From the NCBI RefSeq assembly GCF_937997595.1, contig NZ_CALKTS010000239.1, positions 1 to 6,627 of the forward strand: a stretch of 6,627 nucleotides of DNA, in the 5' to 3' direction. A program made the position numbers and the translations under genes. This stretch comes from an uncultured Campylobacter sp. Its GTDB lineage: Bacteria > Campylobacterota > Campylobacteria > Campylobacterales > Campylobacteraceae. Position 1 is the stretch's first letter, and each line of letters starts with the position of its first letter. The notes under the pieces are model-generated. The model saw only the letters and a program-made list of their open reading frames with translations. It searched no databases and had not been told where the DNA came from. Below are positions 1-5,722 of the stretch, piece by piece.

Positions 1-128
1 TTGACGATCTAATCGTAAAGCTCGCGGACGAGAAATTTTTCCACGCCGACTACGATGCGACGCTAGCGCCGGTATACGGCGATGACATCAAGGCTGACGA
101 CGTCGTAATCGAGGGTGGGAAGTTATAA
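1..128 (+). CDS. C-terminal end of an unrecognised protein (5' end outside window)
   Basis: An open frame runs from the left edge (first full codon at 3) to a TAA at 126-128 and gives about 41 residues. The visible tail begins DDLIVKLADEKFFHADYDAT and ends VVIEGGKL. It is acidic, has no membrane segment and no cysteine, and its codon use resembles the other genes here. I do not recognise the family, and 41 residues are too few for a functional call. It is transcribed toward the leftward DUF3137 gene, so the two converge on the hairpin-rich spacer at 129-561. A 7-bp GC-rich hairpin at 152-171, 24 bases after the stop, could mark its 3' end. That this is a real gene end is fairly likely; its function is unknown. 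Confidence 0.6.
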   Translation, partial: DDLIVKLADEKFFHADYDATLAPVYGDDIKADDVVIEGGKL

Positions 129-151
129 ATTTAGATTCGCCGTCTAGTTTA

Positions 152-171
152 GCAGGGCAATTGAGCCCTGC
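152..171 (+). terminator. Short GC-rich hairpin after the left-edge gene, possible terminator
   Basis: GCAGGGC (152-158) pairs perfectly with GCCCTGC (165-171) around a 6-base loop. It lies 24 bases after the stop codon at 126-128, where a terminator would be expected. No T-run follows on either strand, so a classical intrinsic terminator is not proven. Confidence 0.3.
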
Positions 172-418
172 GACCTTGCAGTGACGAGCCCGCCGTATCT
201 TTGCCGAACGGCGGCTGTAAATGTCAAAAGTGGCGGCGAGTACTTTTATAAGCTAGCTAAATTTATCGATCTAGCGGCAAAGTTTTGCTTCCGCACGGCG
301 AATTGCCGCCGAGTAAATTTAGCCGAGCCGAAACGCAGCCTAGCGCGGGTCGTCGCGGCAAATTTTAAGTCGCACGCGGCGGCGTAAAATTTCAAGCGAC
401 AGTAGAATTCTAATACAA

Positions 419-456
419 ACTGCTCGTGCGATAAAAATTTATATCGCACGAGCAGT
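419..456 (-). terminator. Perfect 15-bp inverted repeat, probable terminator for leftward transcription
   Basis: Bases 419-433 pair perfectly with 442-456 around an 8-base AT loop (434-441). The outer 12 pairs include seven G-C pairs. On the minus strand the stem is followed by GTTTGTATT, a partial T-tract; on the plus strand the sequence after it is not T-rich. It therefore fits best as the terminator of the leftward DUF3137 unit, which would mean transcription continues well past the stop at 732. It may also block the rightward gene. It is the strongest hairpin in the window. Confidence 0.45.
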
Positions 457-561
457 GATAAATCGCGAGCGACCGATCGTTAAACCGAGCGAGAATTTAT
501 AAAATTTATCGGCTCAAAACGACTTGTAAATTTCCACGCGGGCTAAATTTTCCGTACCGAT

Positions 562-735
562 TTAAGAGCCAAACGCATAAGCCGCGCAACGCATCCATTT
601 CCACGCCCAGCTACACAGCGCATCTGTGCCGCTAAGCCTACGATCCCGCGCGCTTTGTCTGCATATCTGTGTATCGCCAGAACCGTATGCAGCAACCGCC
701 TCTACCATATTCCACTGCGCCGCCGCCCGCCTCAT
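562..735 (-). CDS. Possible small translationally coupled ORF after the DUF3137 gene
   Basis: An ATG at 735-733 overlaps the TGA of the DUF3137 gene by the classical ATGA arrangement. A GGAG sits 4 bases upstream of it, and a TTG at 744 is an alternative start in the same frame. The frame encodes 57 residues (MRRAAAQWNMVEAVAAYGSG at the start, AYAFGS at the end) and stops at 562. It is basic, has four Trp and three Cys, and shows no signal peptide or clear membrane segment. Against it: CGG, AGG, CGT and GGT codons are frequent compared with the neighbours, and I know no similar protein. The overlap could be chance. The hairpin at 419-456 lies downstream, so the ORF would be within the transcript. 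Confidence 0.22.
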   Translation of the reverse strand: MRRAAAQWNMVEAVAAYGSGDTQICRQSARDRRLSGTDALCSWAWKWMRCAAYAFGS

Positions 736-2117
736 TCGCTCCAAATTTTGCGGTTCAAATTTAGCTCGCTCACGATACCCGCAAGCGCGCCGATCTCATC
801 TACGTAAAGCTCTATCGTGGAGTCCTGCTTTAGCGAGCAGTCGATTCTAGGCTCGAAATTATCGCGCCAGGTCTCGATCGCCACGTAAATTTTATCCTCC
901 CTTAGCACCGCGTTTATCTGCGAGCCCAGCCTTAGATAGACCTCCGTCAGTCGCTGCATCAAAAGCGGTGTCAGCGCGTATCTTGCGCCCACCTGATCGG
1001 TCGTATAGACGTCGAAAAACTCCTCAAATTTCACGTCGTCCATATTCGCTCGCTGCCCGTATTTGCGCAGATTCCGCGAGTTTTTGTGACATACGCGCAC
1101 CTCGCAGCTAAGCCTTTTGTGAAAGTCCGCGACGAAAAGCACTCCTTGAAATTTTACGTCGGTGCGAGTGCCGTTTTTGGTGCGCACCTTTTCGGCGGCG
1201 TAAAAGTCGCTAAATCTCACGCGCACGCCCTGCACCTCCCCGCTCATCATATCCTCGCTCGATTGCTCGTTTATGTAGCAGTCGTAAATTTCAAAAAACT
1301 CATCCGTCCCCAGCCCACCATTTTCATCGTAGCTAAGCCCGAAGCTTTTTGCGATGCTCGCGACGATCCTGCTTTTAAAATTTGATCTGAAATTCCGTCT
1401 TTTGCTCGCCGTTAAAAGAGCGCCTACTATGCCGTAAACGGAGATGCCGAAAAATACGCCGGGCGCCACTTCGTCCCAAAAGCGCGCCACCAGTGCGCCC
1501 ACGCCGAGCCCTACGACAGCGGCGACGATGTTGGCCTTTTTCACCGCTTTTTGCAGCGCCGCGCGCTCATCCTCTAGGCTCTGCAGATCGGCTAGAAAGT
1601 TAAATTTTGATCCGGTTGCGCCGTCTTTTTCGCTCCCGCCCTCACTTTCGGCGGCTTTGGGCACAAACCTCCCGCAAATAGCGCTCCCGCGGCTATCGCC
1701 GTCTTTAAAGCCGCTGCCCTCGCCCGCTTTAGCCTTTAATACCCGCCCCTCGTTTATATCGGTACTTAAAATTCGCCCAGTTTGCGCCGCGCCCTGCCCT
1801 AATGCGTCCGTATCTTGCGCCGTATCAAAGCCGCTAAATTTATCAAAATTTGCGCGCTGCGTGCCGCCGTTTTTGCCAAGGCTTAGGCTGTAAAATAGGC
1901 GGTAGAGCAGCCCGTTTAAGAGGGGGAAGATGATGAAAAGCGCGATTATAAGCCAGTTCGTATCAAACGAGACGGGCTCTGCCCCGGTATTCAAAAACGC
2001 ATAAAGCCCGAGCAGCAGCAGGGCTATCAAAAATGAGACGAGCTTGCTAATGCGCGCGAGCTTTTCGCGCCGTTTTTCAAGTAGATAAAGCTCCTCTAAA
2101 TCGCCGTTTCTATCCAT
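732..2117 (-). CDS. DUF3137 family membrane protein
   Basis: This 461-residue protein matches the DUF3137 family, whose function is unknown. Family features in the C-terminal half include GVRVRFSDFYAAEK (about 297-310), GVLFVADFHK (325-334) and the conserved stretch EEFFDVYTTDQVGARYALTP (365-384), followed by a segment rich in hydrophobic strands. The N-terminus has a charged coil (LEKRREKLARI), then two membrane segments at about 26-43 and 55-75. A polar Gly/Ser/Asp-rich linker follows (about 80-170), then a second coil (LEDERAAL) and a second hydrophobic pair at about 196-213 and 219-237. The soluble domain probably faces the cytoplasm. The start is set at 2117 because AAAAGG lies 6 bases upstream; an ATG seven codons earlier (2138) lacks a ribosome binding site. 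The gene is separated by about 200 bases from patB upstream, so it may have its own promoter. The family call is strong; the role is unknown. Confidence 0.88.
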   Translation of the reverse strand: MDRNGDLEELYLLEKRREKLARISKLVSFLIALLLLGLYAFLNTGAEPVSFDTNWLIIALFIIFPLLNGLLYRLFYSLSLGKNGGTQRANFDKFSGFDTAQDTDALGQGAAQTGRILSTDINEGRVLKAKAGEGSGFKDGDSRGSAICGRFVPKAAESEGGSEKDGATGSKFNFLADLQSLEDERAALQKAVKKANIVAAVVGLGVGALVARFWDEVAPGVFFGISVYGIVGALLTASKRRNFRSNFKSRIVASIAKSFGLSYDENGGLGTDEFFEIYDCYINEQSSEDMMSGEVQGVRVRFSDFYAAEKVRTKNGTRTDVKFQGVLFVADFHKRLSCEVRVCHKNSRNLRKYGQRANMDDVKFEEFFDVYTTDQVGARYALTPLLMQRLTEVYLRLGSQINAVLREDKIYVAIETWRDNFEPRIDCSLKQDSTIELYVDEIGALAGIVSELNLNRKIWSE

Positions 2118-2123
2118 AATCCG

Positions 2124-2129
2124 CCTTTT
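2124..2129 (-). promoter_or_regulatory. Ribosome binding site that fixes the DUF3137 start
   Basis: AAAAGG on the minus strand lies 6 bases before the ATG at 2117-2115. The in-frame ATG at 2138 has no purine-rich site before it, so the shorter protein is preferred. Confidence 0.7.
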
Positions 2130-2199
2130 GTAGCGCATTTAGCGCCGGTTTATTTGCCGCGCGCCAAATTTAAACGCTCGCGCGCCGCCGCCTGATCGT

Positions 2200-2213
2200 C
2201 GCTAAATTTAGCG
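2200..2213. repeat. Perfect 14-bp palindrome in the patB-DUF3137 spacer
   Basis: CGCTAAATTTAGCG reads identically on both strands, with no loop. It lies about 85 bases upstream of the DUF3137 start and has AAATTT at its centre. It could be an operator for DUF3137, or simply one of the many AAATTT-centred words of this genome. The surrounding spacer (2118-2314) contains seven AAATTT words; I see no convincing -10/-35 pair in it. Confidence 0.4.
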
Positions 2214-2314
2214 CAAAACTCGCGCCCTGCCGCAAAATTTTAAAATTTAATCCGTCGCTTTAAATTTAGCCGTTATAAAATTTTAAATTTCGCCTTTGCC
2301 GCGCCGCAGCTCGT

Positions 2315-3508
2315 TTAATGCGGACAAATCTTTAGCGCCTCTTTCAGCCGCCCTAGCCCGTCTTTTAGCAGCGCCCTAGAGGTCGCGATATTTAAGCGCA
2401 AAAATTTCTCGCCGCCCTTGCCGTATTGCGCGCCGCAGGAGAGATACAGCCCCGTTTTTTCGCGGATGAAGCGCGCAAGCTCCGCGCTATCCTGCGTGTA
2501 AGCGCCCGTATCAAGCCACATCAGATAGGTTGCATCTTGCGGCACGACATGCACCTGCGGAAGCTCACGCGCGATAAATTCCGCCGCGAATTTGCGATTT
2601 TCGCTGAGGTATTCGCGCAGCGCGTCCAGCCACGGCGCACCCTTCGTAAATGCGGCGATCGCGCCCTGCACTGCGAAAAAATTCGGCTCGGCGATGTCGT
2701 CGGAATTTAGCGCCTTTGAAATTTTATGACGCAAGCGCTTATCTGCGGCAAAGACCGCCGCGCTTTGCAGCCCCGCGATGTTAAACGCCTTGGTTGGCGC
2801 GATTATGCTAGCCGAAATCCTCTCGCAGATCTTGCTTGCCGCAGCAAATGGCGTGTAACGCACGCCAGGCTCGGTCAGATCGCAATGCACCTCGTCGCTA
2901 AGCACCGTCACGCCGTGCTTCTCGCACAGCTCACCGATGCGGGCAAGGTCATCTCTGCTAAAGGTGCGACCGACCGGATTGTGCGGGTTGCAAAGGATAA
3001 AAAGCGTCGTCTGCGGATCGGCAAGCTTAGCCTGTAGATCCTCCCAATTGATGCTATAATCGCCGTTAGCGTAGGCAAGCTCATTCTCCACAGGCACGCG
3101 GGCGGCGTTTTTAATGCAGTAGTAAAAGCAGTTGTAAACGGGGCTCATCAGTAGCACGTTCTCGGCGGGCGAGGTGAGCTTGCGGATGATCGAATCGATC
3201 GCAGGCAGCGTGCCGCCAGCATAGATCAGCCACTCCTTTTGGATTTCATAATCGTGGCGCGCGAGCCACCAGCCTTGATACGCGCTGCGCCACTCATCAT
3301 CTACAAGCGAATAGCCTAAAACTCGCTCGTTCAGCCGCTTTTGCAGAGCCTCGATGATCTCGGGCGCTACGGCAAAGTCCATATCCGCGACCCACATCGG
3401 AAGCTCGCTCTCGCCTACGTCCCATTTAAGCGACTTCGTGCCGCGGCGATTTGGCAGAGTGTCGAAGTCGTATTTCTCCTTGCCACTTATAAAATCAAAA
3501 AGTCCCAT
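2315..3508 (-). CDS. patB: PatB/MalY-type PLP-dependent cystathionine beta-lyase / aminotransferase
   Basis: A 397-residue cytoplasmic fold-type I PLP enzyme of the MalY/PatB subfamily, full length for the family (about 390). Such enzymes cleave C-S bonds of cystathionine or cysteine conjugates to thiol, pyruvate and ammonia, and some act as aminotransferases. Visible landmarks: MWVADMDF (38-45), typical of this subfamily; SPVYN with the ring-stacking Tyr125; CNPHNPVGR (173-181) with the PLP-contacting Asn; SDEVHCDL with Asp205 for the pyridine nitrogen; APTKAFNIAGLQ with Lys240 as the Schiff-base lysine; and FLRLN with Arg371 for the substrate carboxylate. All key residues are present, so it should be active. 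The start follows the DUF3737 stop after one base, and its ribosome binding site (TTAAGG, 3516-3521) lies inside that gene, so translation is probably coupled. The substrate cannot be told from sequence; the symbol patB is by family. Confidence 0.93.
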   Translation of the reverse strand: MGLFDFISGKEKYDFDTLPNRRGTKSLKWDVGESELPMWVADMDFAVAPEIIEALQKRLNERVLGYSLVDDEWRSAYQGWWLARHDYEIQKEWLIYAGGTLPAIDSIIRKLTSPAENVLLMSPVYNCFYYCIKNAARVPVENELAYANGDYSINWEDLQAKLADPQTTLFILCNPHNPVGRTFSRDDLARIGELCEKHGVTVLSDEVHCDLTEPGVRYTPFAAASKICERISASIIAPTKAFNIAGLQSAAVFAADKRLRHKISKALNSDDIAEPNFFAVQGAIAAFTKGAPWLDALREYLSENRKFAAEFIARELPQVHVVPQDATYLMWLDTGAYTQDSAELARFIREKTGLYLSCGAQYGKGGEKFLRLNIATSRALLKDGLGRLKEALKICPH

Positions 3509-3509
3509 C

Positions 3510-4352
3510 TTACGCCCTTAATTCAGTAATGATTTCAGTTTTAGACGCGTCCGTTGCGCCATCTAGGATCAGCTCGCCGATGCTTGCCGCGCGGATTAGC
3601 CCGCTGCTCGGATTTTTGACGCTATCGATTGCGCCTTTTACCTCGGCACGGACGTCGCTGTATTCAAACGCCAGCGTCGTATTTATCAGCTCGCAGTCTT
3701 GCAAGCGCAAATTTTGCATATAGCAAAAGCCCTGCAGGCTCTCGATCTTGCAGTTTCGCAGCGTTACATTTTTGGAATTCCAGCCGAAGTATTCGCCCGC
3801 GATGAAGCAGTTCTCGACCACGATATTTTCGCAGTTCCAAAATGCGTCCTTGGATAGTAGCTTGGAGTTTTTGATCGTTACGTTTCTACAGCCGTCGAAG
3901 CAGTAATCCCCGAAGAGCGATAGATTTTCGATGCTTAAGTTTTCGCAATCAAGCCCGAAATACGCGCCCTTTGCGGTAACGTTTTTTAGCGTGACGTCGC
4001 TGCAGTGCCACAAGGTCTCTTGCGCGTCGTGAAATTCTACGTTTTGTAGCGCGGCGTCTTTTACGCGGCGAAACCCTTTAGGCGCACCGTAGAGGCAATC
4101 TTTTAGCACCACGCCGCGGCTATACCAGATCCCTGCGCGCGCGATCTCGTCGAAGAAGCAGTCTTGCGCGCGGATATTTTCGGCGTACCAAAACGGATAT
4201 TTCCACTCAAATTTACAGTTTTGCGCGACGATATTTGCGCTGTGCTTTAGCGGCGACTCGCCCTCGCCGAAGACGGAATTTTCGATCCGCAGATCCTTTG
4301 CGCCGAACAGCGCGCGCTCGCCGCTAAAGTGCTTTTGTCTTAATATTTGCAT
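3510..4352 (-). CDS. DUF3737 family right-handed beta-helix protein
   Basis: The 280-residue product matches DUF3737 along its length: FSGERALFG near the start, GESPLKHSANI, FEWKYPFWY (48-56), ARAGIWYSRG (71-80), APKGFRRV, FDGCRNV, SKDAFWN, GEYFGWNSKNVTL, ESLQGFCYM, LAFEYSDV and IDSVKNPSSG. Its body is a ladder of about eleven rungs with the pattern [N/D]-hydrophobic-x-hydrophobic-x-[N/D]-[C/S/V/L]; the second N/D falls at residues 25, 45, 64, 85, 104, 124, 143, 162, 181, 200 and 219, so about every 19 residues. That is the signature of a parallel beta-helix. Twelve cysteines are present, five of them directly after that N/D. There is no signal peptide, so it is probably cytoplasmic. The function of the family is unknown; I recall it mainly from Firmicutes. 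AAGGA lies 5 bases before the ATG, and a TATAAT box lies about 30 bases upstream. It heads a two-gene unit with patB. Confidence 0.9.
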   Translation of the reverse strand: MQILRQKHFSGERALFGAKDLRIENSVFGEGESPLKHSANIVAQNCKFEWKYPFWYAENIRAQDCFFDEIARAGIWYSRGVVLKDCLYGAPKGFRRVKDAALQNVEFHDAQETLWHCSDVTLKNVTAKGAYFGLDCENLSIENLSLFGDYCFDGCRNVTIKNSKLLSKDAFWNCENIVVENCFIAGEYFGWNSKNVTLRNCKIESLQGFCYMQNLRLQDCELINTTLAFEYSDVRAEVKGAIDSVKNPSSGLIRAASIGELILDGATDASKTEIITELRA

Positions 4353-4382
4353 GGCTTTCCTTAGATTTTAAAATTTACTCGG

Positions 4383-4388
4383 ATTATA
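4383..4388 (-). promoter_or_regulatory. -10 box of the DUF3737-patB operon
   Basis: A perfect TATAAT reads on the minus strand at 4388-4383, in the context CTTGTATAATCC. Transcription would start near 4376, leaving a leader of roughly 20-25 bases before the ATG at 4352. No TTGACA-like -35 box stands 17 bases upstream, which is normal for Campylobacter sigma-70 promoters. Confidence 0.6.
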
Positions 4389-4541
4389 CAAGGAATTTCA
4401 AAATTCCGCGTAGCTTGGGCGTATGAAACGCAAGCGAATTTTAAAAATTTTAAAATTTCGAGGCGGGAAAATTAGGCGAGCGGGCGAATACGGAGTGTTT
4501 GCGGCGAACGCGCGGAAAATCGCCGTACGCTTATAATGGCA

Positions 4542-4553
4542 CGTTTGCAAACG
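4542..4553. repeat. Perfect 12-bp palindrome next to a TATAAT box
   Basis: CGTTTGCAAACG is a perfect palindrome. A plus-strand TATAAT lies at 4532-4537, so the palindrome would cover the transcription start of any rightward transcript, as an operator would. No plus-strand gene follows within the spacer, so a role is unproven. Confidence 0.3.
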
Positions 4554-4763
4554 CCTATAAAGCGCACCTAGGTCGCTACGGCGAGCCGCGTATTTGCGCA
4601 GGCACCCGTATCTGCCCGCGACGTGCGTCGCTCGAAAGACGCATAAAATTTATCGCAAGCGGCGCTTTATAAAATTTATAAAATTTTCTCCGAGCAACGT
4701 GTAAATTTTAGCAGACGTCGCAAAGAAGCGTAAAATTTTATACCATATTGCGACGGGGCGCAT

Positions 4764-5243
4764 CTAATGCTCGTGATGATGCGAGTGCATGTCTTCGCCG
4801 CGGTCTCGATCCGTAGCACGCTTTCGCAGATCAAAATACACAAAAAGCCCGCTAGGCTTGCCATCCTCGTAAATTTCAAGCTTGTAGCGCATTACGGCGT
4901 GCGTGCACACTGCAACGTCAAGCGTCGCTTCATAGCCGTCTGCGCTGCGCTTTAGCGGGAATTCCGCATTGCCCATATTCATACTCACGCCCGAAATTTT
5001 AACGCTCGGATTTTTCAGCTCACGCGAAATTCCGCTTATTTTTAGCTCGTTTGCTCCCGCTTCGATCGGATGGCGCGCCACGCTAAAAAGCGCCTTCTGC
5101 CCGCCCGCGTTAGTCTCGCAGTCCTGTGCGGCTAGATTGCAGCCCAGACGCGTCCTTATGTCCTTAAATAATGCATCGCTCTCATCCGCGCCAAATCCTA
5201 AAGTAGCGGCGAAAATCAAGCTAAAACGTAGAGCCTTTATCAT
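4764..5243 (-). CDS. Small exported protein with a His-rich tail, possibly YtkA/FixH-like
   Basis: The product has 159 residues. The first 19 (MIKALRFSLIFAATLGFGA) form a typical Sec signal peptide, so it should act in the periplasm. Residues about 65-140 look like a small beta-sandwich: ELKISGISR, VKISGVSMNMGNAEFPL (81-97), GYEATLDVAVCTHAVMRYKLEIYEDG. The 'G-x-x-M-x-M-G ... F-x-L ... G-x-Y' pattern resembles YtkA/FixH-like periplasmic domains, but I assign this only tentatively. Cysteines lie at 35, 42 and 113. The C-terminus MHSHHHEH carries five histidines and, with Met88, Met90 and the cysteines, suggests metal binding, perhaps copper or nickel. AAAGGA lies 5 bases before the ATG, and an extended -10 (TGCTAAAAT) lies at 5283-5275. 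It is divergent from yegP and apparently monocistronic. That it is an exported protein is fairly sure; the metal role is inference. Confidence 0.75.
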   Translation of the reverse strand: MIKALRFSLIFAATLGFGADESDALFKDIRTRLGCNLAAQDCETNAGGQKALFSVARHPIEAGANELKISGISRELKNPSVKISGVSMNMGNAEFPLKRSADGYEATLDVAVCTHAVMRYKLEIYEDGKPSGLFVYFDLRKRATDRDRGEDMHSHHHEH

Positions 5244-5274
5244 TATGATCCTTTGTAAATGAAATTTGTGCGCA

Positions 5275-5283
5275 ATTTTAGCA
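5275..5283 (-). promoter_or_regulatory. Extended -10 promoter of the exported protein gene
   Basis: The minus strand reads TGC-TAAAAT at 5283-5275, an extended -10 element. It lies about 32 bases before the ATG at 5243 and is followed by the ribosome binding site AAAGGA (5254-5249). There is no clear -35 box. Confidence 0.55.
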
Positions 5284-5317
5284 GAAAATTCCGCGCCTAT
5301 TAAAAATATTTATTAAA

Positions 5318-5331
5318 ATTTTAGCTAAAAT
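5318..5331 (+). promoter_or_regulatory. AT-rich palindrome overlapping the -10 region of yegP
   Basis: ATTTTAGCTAAAAT is a perfect 14-bp palindrome. Its right end supplies TAAAAT (5326-5331), a plausible -10 box about 28 bases before the yegP ATG at 5360. The upstream bases from about 5299 are AT-rich, as in Campylobacter promoters. AAAGGA at 5348-5353 is the ribosome binding site. The palindrome could be an operator, or a side effect of base composition. Confidence 0.45.
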
Positions 5332-5359
5332 AATGATATCTTCTACGAAAGGATGAAAA

Positions 5360-5722
5360 ATGGCTGAGTTTTTAATCAAAGACGCCAAGGATGGCTGCAA
5401 ATTCGATCTACTTTATGACGGGCACGTGCTATGTACCTCCGAGGTTTACACGAGCAAGGCCGCTTGCAAAAACGGCATCGAAAGCGTCGCAAAAAACGCC
5501 GCGCTAAATAAGATCGAGGATCAAATCGCAGGCGGAGAAAAGCTAAACAATCCGAAATTTGAGCTTTACACTGATAAAGCAGACAAGGTTCGCTTCCGCC
5601 TAACGGCTAGCAACGGACAGATCATCGCCGTTAGCAAGGATTTTGAGGCTAAGGCGGACGCCCTAAAAGTAATAGAGCTTATCGTAAAACAGGCTGCAAA
5701 AGCCAAGATCAAGGAGGCGTAA
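5360..5722 (+). CDS. yegP: YegP family protein with two DUF1508 repeats
   Basis: The 120-residue protein consists of two YegP/DUF1508 repeats, close to the length of E. coli YegP (110). Repeat 1 (about 4-49) begins FLIKDAKDGCKFDLL and ends with the canonical YTSKAACKNGIESVAKNA (30-47). Repeat 2 (about 67-112) begins with the canonical FELYTDKADKVRFRLTASNG (67-86) and ends with a drifted helix (FEAKADALKVIELIVKQAA). Each repeat has kept one half of the consensus and drifted in the other. The family is a small alpha/beta fold of unknown biochemical role, and there is no signal peptide, so it should be cytoplasmic. AAAGGA lies 6 bases before the ATG. The stop directly abuts the next ATG, so the two genes form an operon. 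The symbol is by family only. Confidence 0.9.
   Translation: MAEFLIKDAKDGCKFDLLYDGHVLCTSEVYTSKAACKNGIESVAKNAALNKIEDQIAGGEKLNNPKFELYTDKADKVRFRLTASNGQIIAVSKDFEAKADALKVIELIVKQAAKAKIKEA
5711..5717 (+). promoter_or_regulatory. Strong Shine-Dalgarno inside the end of yegP
   Basis: AAGGAGG lies 5 bases before the ATG at 5723 and overlaps the last codons of yegP (Ile-Lys-Glu-Ala). It is the best Shine-Dalgarno in the window and implies that the second gene is translated at least as strongly as yegP. Confidence 0.75.

Larger units (their letters stand above)
129..561. other. Spacer of about 430 bases between converging genes, rich in hairpins, no convincing gene
   Basis: I see no open frame with a ribosome binding site and family-like sequence here. 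The stretch holds three GC-rich inverted repeats: 152-171, CCGCCGT/ACGGCGG at 190-196 and 208-214, and the 15-bp repeat at 419-456. It also has a run of AAATTT words, about nine by hand count. It lies between a rightward gene ending at 128 and leftward genes ending at 732 or 562, so it would receive read-through from both sides. A decayed gene or an RNA is possible, but nothing identifies one. Confidence 0.5.
4353..4763. other. Spacer of about 410 bases without a convincing gene
   Basis: This lies downstream of the leftward exported protein and upstream of DUF3737. It contains the DUF3737 promoter near 4383, about eight AAATTT words, three copies of ATAAAATTT (4643-4651, 4669-4677 and 4678-4686, the last two in tandem), and a 12-bp palindrome just after a plus-strand TATAAT at 4532. 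No open frame here has both a ribosome binding site and protein-like sequence. No clear terminator for the gene ending at 4764 was found. Confidence 0.5.

Noticed and set aside
181..387. Rightward 68-codon frame (and the leftward frame at 246-449) in the left spacer
   Set aside because: GTG or weak starts without a ribosome binding site, many codons made of AAATTT words and GCG runs, and no protein-like pattern; they overlap hairpin arms.
1444..1893. Rightward 149-codon frame opposite the DUF3137 gene
   Set aside because: It is the antisense shadow of a recognisable DUF3137 gene; its Pro/Ser/Ala-rich composition is what the reverse of that linker would give.
2115..2138. Longer start for the DUF3137 gene at 2138
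   Set aside because: No Shine-Dalgarno before it, while AAAAGG stands at the right distance before the ATG at 2117.
4643..4686. Three copies of ATAAAATTT as a possible CRISPR or iteron array
   Set aside because: The unit is 9 bases, the spacing is irregular, and the word is part of the window-wide AAATTT excess.
4676..4879. Leftward 67-codon frame overlapping the exported-protein gene
   Set aside because: It overlaps a gene with a clear signal peptide and ribosome binding site and runs into AAATTT-rich spacer; no support of its own.
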